Part shown: one piece after another, positions 6,202 through 14,919 of the stretch
Numbering within the stretch: the first letter of the stretch is position 1
How the letters are laid out: the number at the start of each line of letters is the position of its first letter
Origin: an uncultured Oscillospiraceae bacterium
GTDB taxonomy: Bacteria > Bacillota > Clostridia > Oscillospirales > Oscillospiraceae
Length of the DNA stretch: 48,097 bases
NCBI GenBank assembly: GCA_947629775.1
Contig: CANRFA010000003.1
Location: 1-48,097, forward strand
Reading direction: 5' to 3'
The notes under the pieces: generated by a model
What the model saw: only the letters and a program-made list of their open reading frames with translations
The model's database searches: none
What the model was told of the DNA's origin: nothing
Made by a program: the position numbers and the translations under genes

Positions 6202-9200
6202 TTACGGGTCGCCCTGGTCGGAGTCCGAGGAGGGAACCGTCGCGCCCGTCCCGGCTTTCTTCCGGAATATCCCGGAGTCCGGTTCAGGCGAAACCTCCGG
6301 ATTCTCCTCCGGGCGATCCTCTTCCGATGGAACGGGCGGCTCCGGCGGCAGGTCCGGGACAACCGGCTCTTCCGCCTTCTTCTTCCGCTCCGCTTCCCGC
6401 TTCCGGGCCCGCCGCTTTTTCCTGTGGCGCAGCGCCAGAAGGAGAATCACCAGAAGCATGGCCCCGCCTCCCGCTCCCGCCAGAACCGGCAGGGGCACGG
6501 GGAGCGTTTCCATGGTGGGCTCCACGCAGAAGGTCCCGGAGGTGCCCTCCATAGACACCAGCAGGTAACTGCCGTTGGTCTCCGCCTTCTGCTCCACCCA
6601 GCGGCTCCCCTCCAGGCGCCACACCGTGCAGCGCTGTCCAGAGCGGTTCAGAAGCCGCACCGGGACAGAGCCGGTCTCTTCCGCCCCGTCCAGGGTCAGG
6701 GTCCAGACATCCAGGTGTTCCCCGCCCCGCGGAGGCGTCTCCGGACTGTCCGTCACATGGAGCGACCCCTCCTCCGTAAACTGTCCTTCCGCCAGGGCCA
6801 GGGAGCGCTTTCCGTCCATCTCCGCGCTGGAGACCAGCGTCACCCAGGGCGTGTAGACGGCGTCCACCACCAGGTCCGAGCGGCTGTCCGCCCCCTGGAG
6901 AGAGGGCCATCTGCCGTAGGATCCTTCTTGCTCCGGCACCTGGGGCAGGGCGAGGGCGCTCAGATCCGCCCCGTATTGGAAGGGGATCTGCTCCACCACC
7001 GTGTCTCCGGCCCGCAGGGTAAGGGTAAAGGAGAGAAACTCCGCCGGCGTGCCGGCTTCCGCTTCAATCTCCTCCAGGGACGCAGGCTCCGCCACCCCGC
7101 TGTAGCTGACGCCGTCAATGCCGGCCGCCCCGGCGGGGACAAAGCGGTTGCCCCGCACCTCGCCGGTTTCCAGATCCGCGCCGCCGGCAATGCTGCCCAC
7201 AAACTCGGTTCCCGCCCGGATGGTGGTCACCGCCCGGCAGTCCGTCAGCCGAACGGCCCAGCCGGCGATTCCCCCTACGTACTCGCTGCCGGAGAGGGAG
7301 CATCTGGCCCAGCAGCGGCGCACGGAGGCGTCCGCAGAGCCCGCGATGCCCCCCACATAGCCGCTGCCCGTACTGGTCACCTGACAGTAGCTCTGGCAGC
7401 CCACCGCCGCTCCCATGTCCATGCGGCCGGCGGCGCCGCCCACGCAGTCCCGCTTGCCGGTTATGTCTCCATAGTTGCGGCTGTTGAGCAGCACGACCCG
7501 CAGCTCGTAGGTGCTTCCGAAGCTGATTCGGGGGGTGTCGTCCTCCGGATCCAGGCTGTAATCCACGCCCACGGCGCCGGCAATCCCTCCTGTGTTCCGG
7601 TCTCCTTCGATGGCCCCGGTGTTGACGCTGTCCGCCACCTTCCCCAGGCGGGTACTCTCGTAGTCCGTCTCGGAGAAATCCCCGTAGAGGGACTCGGGGT
7701 CCGTCACGGTCTGGGCGCTGTCCAGGGTATCCACCATACCAACCAGAATGCGGCTGATCTGGTGGCTGATAGCCTGCAAGTCCGCGGAGAGCTGGTCTCC
7801 CGCTCCATCCACAGAGCCCTTCAGGGAGCTCATGGAACCGGACAACACGGAGAGCGAGGCGAACAGGCCGTCCGCCGCTTCCCGCACCGGTTCCCCCAGA
7901 GGCGTCAGGGAAACATCCCCGTCCTGGGACAGCTTCGCCGTCACATCCCGCAGGGTGTCCACCGCCGCCTTCAGGTCCTCGGTCACCGCCCCGCCAGCCG
8001 AGGCCGTGTCCGCCAGCTGGTTCGCCACATCCCCCAGGGCTTCCGTCAGGGGATTGACGGTAGAAAAGGTCTGGTTCAGTTCCTCCAGCACATCGTCCAT
8101 GGAGTGAATGGCGTCCGTCAGGGAACCCATGGAGCCGTCTACCCCCTGCAGGGCGTCCTGCACAGCGGACCAGTCCAGCTCCACGTTGTCCAGCAGGGTA
8201 TGAATGGCGCTGCCCATCTGGTGGAGGGCGCTGCCGGCGCTGTGCAGAGAGGTGCCGATCTGGCGGATGGAGTCCACCGCCGCCTGCATCTGCGCCCTTG
8301 CCTCCGGGCTCCACTCCGGCAGCAGACTGCCGCTCCCGCTCCAGGGGAAGTCCAGACCGGGCAGAATTCCTCCGCCGGTTCCGGGGTCTGTACCGCCGCC
8401 CGTTCCGGGATCCGTTTCTCCGCCGGTACCGGGGTCCGTGCCGCCACCTGTTCCGGGATCCGTCTCCCCGCCAGTGCCAGGGTCCGTGCCGCCGCCTGCA
8501 CCGGGGTCTGTTTCTCCGCCGGTGCCAGGATCCGTTTCTCCACCAGTGCCGGGTTCTGTTTCTCCCGTGCCAGGGTCCGTTTCCCCGCCGGTGCCAGGAT
8601 CTGTTCCTCCGGTGCCGGGGTCCGTTTCCCCGCCCGTTCCGGGATCTGTGCCTCCGGCACCGGGATCCGTACCGCTTCCCGGGTCCTGGGGCCGCTCCAG
8701 GGCGGCCAGCAGATTGCTGAGGGCCACGTGGAGGGAATCCAGCGCTCCCTGGGCATGCTGCAGGGAACTGCCGAGATCCTGAATGCCGCTGGACAGGGAG
8801 CGGATGGCGGCGTGGATGGCGGTCTCGTCATGGAGTATCACGGCGTCCTGCAGGGAGCGGGAAGCCTCCTGCACGAAGGCCGCCGCGTCCTCCAGCTCCG
8901 GCCCCAGGGTCCGCAGGGTCTCTACCGTCTGCCGGGCCTGGGCCACGATGTCGTCCGCCAGATGCCTGGAGTCCCCCAGGGCCTGAATGGCGTTCTCCAG
9001 CCGGTCCGCCGTCTCCCCCAAGTGGGAGGAGGCGGTGGAAAAGGACTCCCAGGCCGGATCCAGTCCGTCCAGCGCCCCGATGATCGCCGAGGAAAAGGTG
9101 TTGATGGTATCCAGGTTCGTATCCGTAAAGTCCGTCAGGTGATCCAGGAGCGTGCGGGCGGATTCTTTGGCTCCCTCCGTAGAGGACCCGATGGCGCTCA

Positions 9201-10266
9201 GCCGGGAGGAGATGTCCGAACGGCTGGCGTCCGTATGGCTGAGGGCCCGGTCCACCAGGTCCTCCAGGTCCGTCAGCTGTCCCCGCAGGGTGGCCAGGGT
9301 ATCCCCGTCCGTATTGAGGAGGATGTCCGGCTCCGCCTGGCCCACGATGCCCCCTACGTCCTTGCGCCCGCAGATGAGAGCGCTGTTGGAGCAGCCGGTC
9401 AGGTAGCCGGCCTGCCGGCCGGCGATGCCGCCCACGTTATAGCCCACATGGCTGTAGCCCACGGCGCCGGAATTCGTACAGGCGCTGACGATCCCCGCCG
9501 AGTAGCCCACGATGCCCCCGGTATCCATGTGGCTGGCCAGAATGCCGGCCCGCTCCTCCTCCGTCTCCGGGGAAGTCAGGCGGTCCAGGGCGCTGCTCAC
9601 ATCCGAGGTGGAGGTTCCGGGACCGGGATCCGAGGTGTTGACCTGGGCAGCGTTCTCGCACTTGAGCACCGAACCCAGACTGCGTCCGCAGATCCCGCCG
9701 GTACAGGTCTCGCCGGTGACGTTTCCGGACACGGAGCAGCCGGAGATCTCCCCGGAGATGGTGTTCCGCCCGACGAGCCCGCCGGTGTTCGTGTTGCCCT
9801 CCACGGTCCCCTGAAAGCCGCAGTTCTGTACGCTGCCGCTGGAGGAACCCACAAGGCCTCCCACATTGACGGCGCTGCCGGCGGGAGCCACCCTGCCGGT
9901 CACGTTCAGGTTCCGCAGAACGGCCCCCTTCTGCAGAAAGCGGAAGAGCCCCATGCTGGAGCCGGCCTCCGTAATGGAGAGGCCGGAGATGGTATGTCCG
10001 TTTCCCTCGAAGACACCGCCAAAGGTGGGGATGGGCGCGAAGTCCTTCCCGGCGAGGTTCAGGTCTGTCTGGAGAACCGCCGTTTTCCCCTGGGACCAGG
10101 TATCCAGGGAGCACTGCTCCGCGAAGGCGAGAAAGTCCTCCAGATTGTGGATGGCGATCTCCTCCCCGGAGGAGCCCTCTGCCCCCAGGGCGGCGGGCAG
10201 GGAGAGGGAGAACAGCAGCCAGACCGCCAGAAGAGCGGCCGCCGCCCTACGCGTCCGGCGTTTCAT
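6202..10266 (-). CDS. Large anchored surface protein with GLUG repeats and helical heptads
   Basis: The 1354-residue secreted protein starts with a signal peptide (MKRRTRRAAAALLAVWLLFS, cleavage near ALGA). Order: GLUG-type beta repeats (NVGGLVG, NTGGLVGRN, NVGGIAGRQ) at about 100-310; a long helical region rich in Leu/Ala heptads (320-525); a low-complexity PGTGGETD tract (527-633); a second helical region (640-855); more GLUG repeats (NTGGIAGA, YVGGIAGS, 875-1040); a globular part; one membrane segment near 1255-1279 (LAGAGGGAMLLVILLLAL); and a strongly basic tail followed by a Pro/Glu-rich end. The ATG at 10266 is chosen for its AGGAGG and signal peptide. The gene starts inside the transporter gene upstream (20-bp overlap), implying a joint function. 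Activity is unknown; it could be a partner spanning the wall, or an adhesin. Confidence 0.85.
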   Translation of the reverse strand: MKRRTRRAAAALLAVWLLFSLSLPAALGAEGSSGEEIAIHNLEDFLAFAEQCSLDTWSQGKTAVLQTDLNLAGKDFAPIPTFGGVFEGNGHTISGLSITEAGSSMGLFRFLQKGAVLRNLNVTGRVAPAGSAVNVGGLVGSSSGSVQNCGFQGTVEGNTNTGGLVGRNTISGEISGCSVSGNVTGETCTGGICGRSLGSVLKCENAAQVNTSDPGPGTSTSDVSSALDRLTSPETEEERAGILASHMDTGGIVGYSAGIVSACTNSGAVGYSHVGYNVGGIAGRQAGYLTGCSNSALICGRKDVGGIVGQAEPDILLNTDGDTLATLRGQLTDLEDLVDRALSHTDASRSDISSRLSAIGSSTEGAKESARTLLDHLTDFTDTNLDTINTFSSAIIGALDGLDPAWESFSTASSHLGETADRLENAIQALGDSRHLADDIVAQARQTVETLRTLGPELEDAAAFVQEASRSLQDAVILHDETAIHAAIRSLSSGIQDLGSSLQHAQGALDSLHVALSNLLAALERPQDPGSGTDPGAGGTDPGTGGETDPGTGGTDPGTGGETDPGTGETEPGTGGETDPGTGGETDPGAGGGTDPGTGGETDPGTGGGTDPGTGGETDPGTGGGTDPGTGGGILPGLDFPWSGSGSLLPEWSPEARAQMQAAVDSIRQIGTSLHSAGSALHQMGSAIHTLLDNVELDWSAVQDALQGVDGSMGSLTDAIHSMDDVLEELNQTFSTVNPLTEALGDVANQLADTASAGGAVTEDLKAAVDTLRDVTAKLSQDGDVSLTPLGEPVREAADGLFASLSVLSGSMSSLKGSVDGAGDQLSADLQAISHQISRILVGMVDTLDSAQTVTDPESLYGDFSETDYESTRLGKVADSVNTGAIEGDRNTGGIAGAVGVDYSLDPEDDTPRISFGSTYELRVVLLNSRNYGDITGKRDCVGGAAGRMDMGAAVGCQSYCQVTSTGSGYVGGIAGSADASVRRCWARCSLSGSEYVGGIAGWAVRLTDCRAVTTIRAGTEFVGSIAGGADLETGEVRGNRFVPAGAAGIDGVSYSGVAEPASLEEIEAEAGTPAEFLSFTLTLRAGDTVVEQIPFQYGADLSALALPQVPEQEGSYGRWPSLQGADSRSDLVVDAVYTPWVTLVSSAEMDGKRSLALAEGQFTEEGSLHVTDSPETPPRGGEHLDVWTLTLDGAEETGSVPVRLLNRSGQRCTVWRLEGSRWVEQKAETNGSYLLVSMEGTSGTFCVEPTMETLPVPLPVLAGAGGGAMLLVILLLALRHRKKRRARKREAERKKKAEEPVVPDLPPEPPVPSEEDRPEENPEVSPEPDSGIFRKKAGTGATVPSSDSDQGDP
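8366..8686 (-). repeat. Tandem PGTGG(E/G)TD-coding repeats
   Basis: About a dozen imperfect 24- to 27-bp units encode DPGTGGE/TDPGTGGG in frame. It is a flexible hinge between the two helical regions of the large surface protein. Units vary by one Gly/Glu codon, so copy number probably changes by slippage. Confidence 0.9.
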
Positions 10267-12712
10267 CTTCCTCCCCCTCCTTTTCCTCCGGATTCTTCGG
10301 ATGGTCCCCGGAACTGACGGCGGCCTGCAGGCTGCCCCGCAGCGTCCCCCGGAACTCCGCGTCCACCATGCCGGAAACGTAGCCCCGCACATGTCCCTCC
10401 AGGCGCATGGTGCCGGTCCGGGTCTGCACGGGAAAGTGAGATTTCAGCGTAAAGGCCGTCTTCTCGATGATGAGATCCCCCAGCATGAGAATCTGTGGCA
10501 GTACCCCCATGACGAGGAAGATGGATATCACGGTGCCACGGCCCAGACAGATGCCGATGGAGGCGATAGCCGGGCTGGAGGACAGAAAACCGATGAGAAT
10601 CCCCGCCGAGGCCAGCATGATTCCCGAGGTGACGATGGTGGGAAAGGCCTCGTTCAGGGCCTCCACCACCGCGTCCTTCAGGGGCATCTGCTTCTTCAGG
10701 TCCGTATAGCGGGTGGCAAGCACAATGGCGTAGTCAATGTTGGCTCCCATCTGGATGGAGCTGACCACCAGGTAGCTGAGGAAGAAGAGGCGGTCGTCCA
10801 TGAGGTACGGGAAGGAGAAGTTGATCCACACGCTGCCCTGGATGACAAGGATCAGGAGCACGGGCAGGCCGGCGGACTGGAAGGTGAACATCAGGACCAC
10901 CACCACGAAGATGATGGTGAGGATGCTGATCAGGAGGTTGTCGTTGGAGAAGGAGGCGGAGAGGTCGTAGCTGCTGGTGGAGTCCCCCACCAGCAGGTAG
11001 TCCGTGTAGTACTTCGCCGCCGTCCGGTGCAGGGTCTCCAGGAAGGCGAAGGTCTCCTCGCTCTCGATGGGCAGGGCCAGCTGAAGCACCAGGCGGCTGT
11101 AGGTGGTACCCTTCAGCTGCAGCTGGGCGTCCGTCAGCTGGACGTAGAGGTCGTTGATGGTCTCCGTCAGATCCTCCTCCAGGCTCACATAGCCCTCCTC
11201 CATCTGATCGTGGACGAAGAGGAACATCTCCAGCAGGGGGACGCTGTAATTGTCCACGCCGGACACCAGCTGGCCGTAGGTCTCCTGGTTCACGGCGTAG
11301 GCGGAGTAGAGCAGGCGCGCCACCTCGATATCCAGGTCCGCCAGCTCGGCGAACTGGCGAGGCGTGAGGCGATCCGTCAGCACATAGCCGTCCCGGGCCT
11401 CCACGTTGGCGAGACCCAGCACGGACTTCACCTCCGGCATGGCCGCCAGCTCCCGCAGTAGCCGGCCCTCCTTCTCGTAGTCCCCGGCCTCCACCAGCAT
11501 GGCGAGAGTGTTCTCCGCTCCGAAGGTCTCCGCCACCTTTTCGTCCGCGATCTGGCTCTCGTTTTTCGCGAAGGTCTCCAGGCCGTCCTGGGTATAGGCG
11601 TAGGGGCAGCGGTTGGAGAGGAAGAATCCGACCACCACCACCGCCACAAACAGAGGTGGCAGCACGAAACGCAGCCGGACCACCAGGCGGCCCCAGAGCG
11701 TGATCCGGGGCACGAAGCTGCGGTGATGGGTGCGGTCTATGAGGGAACTGAAGCTCATGAGCAGGCCGGGCATGAAGGTGAAGACCGCCAACAGACTGAG
11801 GAGGATGGCCTTCATCAGCACGAGGCCCAGGTCCCGCCCGATCCCGAACTGCATGAAGCACATGGCGCCCAGACCGGAGAGGGTGGTCAGGGAACTGCCG
11901 GAGATCTCCGGAATGGACTTGCTGAGGGCGGCGATCACGGCGTCCCGGGCCTCGTGAATCTCCCTCTCCTCGCTGTAGCGGTGGCAGAGAATGATGGCGT
12001 AGTCGATGGCCAGGGCCAGCTGCAGCACCACCGCCACAGAGTTGGAGACAAAGGAGATCTCCCCCAGCAGGAAGTTGGTGCCCTTGTTGAGCAGGGCCGC
12101 CAGCCCGAAGGTCATCAGGAGCACGGGAACTTCCATATAGGTCTTCGAGGTAAAGGTCAGAACCACCACGATGATAACCACCGCCACTACCACGACCACC
12201 CGCATCTCCTCGTTGAGAATCTCCGAGATGGAGTAGCCGGTCTCGCCGGTGACGTAAGTATCCAGACCCTCCAGGGTCTCCTTTACCCGGGCCAGGCCGT
12301 CCAGGCTCACCTGGTCTTCCGCCGAGCCCTCGTAGGTAATGGTGAAGAGGGCGGCGCCATCCCGGAAGTGCTCCTCGGTGCCGTCAAACTCCACGCTCTT
12401 CACGCCCTCCAGGGCCTCCAGCTCCCGCCGAAGGGTCTCGCCCTGGGCCCGGGAGATGTTGTCCACCAGAATGCGGTTCGTCCCGAAGGTGACAAACTGC
12501 TCCTCCATGGCGGTCAGGCCCCGGCGGGTCTCCGTGTCGTCCGCCAGATAGCTGGTGATGTCGTTGTTCACGCTCACCCAGCCGGTGGAAAAGAGACAGA
12601 AGATGGCGAGACCGATGTAGAACAGGTAGAAGGCCTTCCGCTTATCCACAATGAAGGCGGCCACATGCTGAATGGGGGTCATGCGCCCGGATGCTGCGTG
12701 GTTCTCCGCCAT
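10247..12712 (-). CDS. MMPL/RND-family transporter
   Basis: The 821-residue protein has the two-fold RND layout: TM1 near 28-48, a large extracellular loop, a first membrane bundle with AIDYAIILCHRYSEE (Asp near 237), then a second loop with a long helical part (residues about 490-560) and a second bundle with NIDYAIVLATRYTD (Asp near 660). These Asp-Tyr pairs are the proton-relay positions of MmpL proteins. It probably exports lipids or hydrophobic compounds using the proton gradient. The ATG at 12712 has GGAGGAAG upstream; an in-frame extension further up lies over the promoter. It overlaps the following surface-protein gene by 20 bp, so the two are coupled. Confidence 0.92.
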   Translation of the reverse strand: MAENHAASGRMTPIQHVAAFIVDKRKAFYLFYIGLAIFCLFSTGWVSVNNDITSYLADDTETRRGLTAMEEQFVTFGTNRILVDNISRAQGETLRRELEALEGVKSVEFDGTEEHFRDGAALFTITYEGSAEDQVSLDGLARVKETLEGLDTYVTGETGYSISEILNEEMRVVVVVAVVIIVVVLTFTSKTYMEVPVLLMTFGLAALLNKGTNFLLGEISFVSNSVAVVLQLALAIDYAIILCHRYSEEREIHEARDAVIAALSKSIPEISGSSLTTLSGLGAMCFMQFGIGRDLGLVLMKAILLSLLAVFTFMPGLLMSFSSLIDRTHHRSFVPRITLWGRLVVRLRFVLPPLFVAVVVVGFFLSNRCPYAYTQDGLETFAKNESQIADEKVAETFGAENTLAMLVEAGDYEKEGRLLRELAAMPEVKSVLGLANVEARDGYVLTDRLTPRQFAELADLDIEVARLLYSAYAVNQETYGQLVSGVDNYSVPLLEMFLFVHDQMEEGYVSLEEDLTETINDLYVQLTDAQLQLKGTTYSRLVLQLALPIESEETFAFLETLHRTAAKYYTDYLLVGDSTSSYDLSASFSNDNLLISILTIIFVVVVLMFTFQSAGLPVLLILVIQGSVWINFSFPYLMDDRLFFLSYLVVSSIQMGANIDYAIVLATRYTDLKKQMPLKDAVVEALNEAFPTIVTSGIMLASAGILIGFLSSSPAIASIGICLGRGTVISIFLVMGVLPQILMLGDLIIEKTAFTLKSHFPVQTRTGTMRLEGHVRGYVSGMVDAEFRGTLRGSLQAAVSSGDHPKNPEEKEGEEDETPDA

Positions 12713-12755
12713 CGTCGCTTCCTCCCTTCCGAAGGGGCTTCTCCGCCCCCCGCCT

Positions 12756-12784
12756 ACTATACACCCGTACATCGTAAAATACAA
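12756..12784 (-). promoter_or_regulatory. Promoter of the MMPL/GLUG operon
   Basis: On the minus strand TTGTAT (12784-12779), 17-base spacer ending GGGTG, TATAGT (12761-12756). The predicted transcript start is about 37 bases before the MMPL ATG. Confidence 0.65.
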
Positions 12785-12833
12785 GTTATGGGGGCTGCCG
12801 GCTTCTGTCCGCGCCGGAAGCTCCTTCCGGGCA

Positions 12834-12873
12834 GAAGGAATCCCCGCCGGACTCCAGAGAAACCCGGCGGGGA
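12834..12873 (-). terminator. Terminator after the flavodiiron gene
   Basis: TCCCCGCCGG and CCGGCGGGGA form a 10-bp stem with a 13-base loop; TTCCTTC follows on the minus strand. It lies 14 bases past the flavodiiron stop codon. Confidence 0.6.
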
Positions 12874-12887
12874 CGGAAAAAGCGGGA

Positions 12888-14687
12888 TTACTGAATGGGC
12901 TCGAAGTCCGCGGCGCCGTGCTTGCACAGGGGGCAGACGATGTCCTCGGGGAGCTCGTCCCCTTCGTAGACATAGCCGCAGATCTTGCACACGAAGCCCT
13001 TCTTGCCGGCGGTCTCCGGCTTGGGCTTCACGTTCTTCTGATAGTAGGTGTAGGTCATGGTCTCCTCGTCCGAGATCACCCGGGCCTCGGTGACGGTGCA
13101 GATGAACATGCCGTGGGTATCCAGGTCCACGTACTGCTCCACCTTCAGGGACATGAAGGCGTTGATATAGCGGTCCAGGAAGATGAGGCCGTTATCCGAG
13201 CGCATGGGATCCGGCATATCCGCGAACTTGTCCGCCGTGCGGCCGCTCTGGAAGCCGAAGTTTTTGAAGATCTGGAAGGGCGCCTTCACGGACAGGCAGT
13301 TGACGTTGAGGATGCCGGTCTGCTTCACGATGTGGTAGGTGTAGTTGGCCTTGTTGATGTTGACCGCCACCCGGAAGGGGTTGTCCGTCAGCTGGCTGAC
13401 GGTGTTGACAATGCAGCCGTTGTCCTTGTCGCCGTCCTTGGTGGTCACCACGTAGAGGCCGTACCCGATCTTGAACAGGGCGGTCATGTCGCTCTTGTTG
13501 GCGGTCTCTTCCCGCTGGGCCAGGTAGTCCTTGCACAGCTCCTCGGCCAGGTCCTCGATCTGCTGACGGCTGTCGTCGTTCAGGGCGGAGAGGATCCGCA
13601 CGGAGTTGGCGGTGAAGGTGATGTTCTTGCTGCCCTCCAGCATCTTCTTCATGGTGCGGGCGGCCATGGGGGCCCAGGACCCGTTCTCCATCAGAGCCAC
13701 GGTGCGGTTCTGGAAGTTGCGCTCGGTCAGGTGATCGATGAAGGTGCGCATGAAGGGGAAGATGTCCGCGTTATAGGTGGTGGTAGCCAGCACCAGCTTG
13801 CCGTAGCGGAAGGCGTCCTCGACGGCCTCGGCCATGTCGTCCCGGGCCAGGTCCGTGACAACGACCTTGGGGCAGCCCTTGGCCTTCAGCTTGGAGGCCA
13901 GCAGCTGCACGGCCTCCTTCGTGTGGCCGTAGACGGAGGTATAAGCGATGAGGATGCCCTCGGACTCCACCCGGTAGGAGGACCAGATGTCGTAGAGGTT
14001 CAGGTAATAGCCCAGATTCTCGGTCAGAACGGGACCGTGGGTGGGGCAGATGATCTGAATGTCCAGACCGGCCGCCTTCTTCAGGAGCCGCTGGACCTGA
14101 GCGCCGTATTTGCCCACGATGCCGATATAGTACCGGCGGGCTTCGCATGCCCAGTCCTCTTCCACGTCCAGAGCGCCGAACTTGCCGAAGCCATCGGCGG
14201 AGAAGAGCACCTTATCCGTGGAGTCATAGCTGACGATGACTTCCGGCCAGTGAACCATGGGAGCGGTGATGAAGGTCAGGGTGTGCTTCCCCAGAGCAAG
14301 GGTGTCGCCTTCGCCCACGACCAGGCGCTGGTCGGACCAGTCCTTGCCGAAGAACTGCTGCATCATGGTAAAGGCCTTGGCGGAAGCCACGACGGTGGCG
14401 GCGGGATAGACCTTCATGAAGTTGGCGATATTGGCGGCGTGGTCCGGCTCCATGTGCTGAATGAGCAGATAGTCCGGCTTGCGGTCGCCCAGAGCCTTTG
14501 CCACGTTGTCCAGCCACTCGTGGGTGAAATTCTTATCCACCGTGTCGATGACGACGGTCTTGTCGTCCAGGATCACATAGGAATTGTAGGCCATGCCGTT
14601 GGGAACCACATACTGCCCCTCGAACAGGTCCACCTGGTGGTCGTTGACACCCACGTAGAGGATGTCCTTGGTCACGTTGTTACTCAT
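12888..14687 (-). CDS. Flavodiiron protein fused to flavin reductase and rubredoxin domains
   Basis: The 599-residue cytoplasmic protein has four parts. (1) A metallo-beta-lactamase-fold diiron domain (1-240) has the full ligand set: H78, E80, D82 (HMEPDH), H146 (MVHWPE), D165 (SADGFG), H217 (PTHGPV). (2) A flavodoxin domain from about 245 (ILIAYTSVYGHT) binds FMN. (3) A flavin-reductase-like domain spans about 400-545. (4) A C-terminal rubredoxin carries two CxxC pairs ([17 protein letters not shown]). Flavodiiron proteins reduce O2 to water or NO to N2O. In Moorella the electron donor Hrb is a separate flavin reductase-rubredoxin protein; here FprA- and Hrb-like parts are joined, suggesting a self-contained NADH-dependent O2/NO reductase (inference). 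Single-gene transcript. Confidence 0.95.
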   Translation of the reverse strand: MSNNVTKDILYVGVNDHQVDLFEGQYVVPNGMAYNSYVILDDKTVVIDTVDKNFTHEWLDNVAKALGDRKPDYLLIQHMEPDHAANIANFMKVYPAATVVASAKAFTMMQQFFGKDWSDQRLVVGEGDTLALGKHTLTFITAPMVHWPEVIVSYDSTDKVLFSADGFGKFGALDVEEDWACEARRYYIGIVGKYGAQVQRLLKKAAGLDIQIICPTHGPVLTENLGYYLNLYDIWSSYRVESEGILIAYTSVYGHTKEAVQLLASKLKAKGCPKVVVTDLARDDMAEAVEDAFRYGKLVLATTTYNADIFPFMRTFIDHLTERNFQNRTVALMENGSWAPMAARTMKKMLEGSKNITFTANSVRILSALNDDSRQQIEDLAEELCKDYLAQREETANKSDMTALFKIGYGLYVVTTKDGDKDNGCIVNTVSQLTDNPFRVAVNINKANYTYHIVKQTGILNVNCLSVKAPFQIFKNFGFQSGRTADKFADMPDPMRSDNGLIFLDRYINAFMSLKVEQYVDLDTHGMFICTVTEARVISDEETMTYTYYQKNVKPKPETAGKKGFVCKICGYVYEGDELPEDIVCPLCKHGAADFEPIQ

Positions 14688-14724
14688 ATAGAAATAAGAC
14701 CTCCTGATTGTTAAGGGATCTGAA

Positions 14725-14747
14725 GCCGGTGCTCATTATACACCGGC
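14725..14747 (-). promoter_or_regulatory. -10 box inside an inverted repeat (flavodiiron promoter)
   Basis: GCCGGTG (14725-14731) and CACCGGC (14741-14747) flank a 9-base gap. TATAAT lies at 14740-14735 on the minus strand, starting in that gap. The -35 position is poor (TGGTTT), which suits an activator- or repressor-dependent promoter. The palindrome could be an operator for an O2/NO sensor. The start codon is 47 bases downstream with AGGAGG. Confidence 0.55.
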
Positions 14748-14919
14748 CCGGCGGGAAAAACCAGCCCCCGCGGGATTTTTCCTCGTTCCCGGAAAGACGG
14801 CCTGCGGTAACGTCAAAGCGGGAGCCGTCCGGGGCAATTCGGGCACCTCGGGGCCCAAAAACTTGCCCCCTCCCGCCGTAACCGGACAGGAGGAGGCATG
14901 TATGGTCATCCGGAAACGC

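Noticed and set aside
8366-8686. Regular short repeats that could be taken for a CRISPR array
   Set aside because: Units are contiguous, keep the reading frame and encode PGTGG(E/G)TD; there are no unique spacers and no cas genes.
6424-10317. Very long open frame on the plus strand opposite the GLUG protein gene
   Set aside because: It is a mirror of a GC-rich coding strand: no ribosome site, no domain, and His/Arg/Gln/Gly-rich composition typical of antisense frames. The minus-strand protein has a signal peptide, repeats and an anchor.
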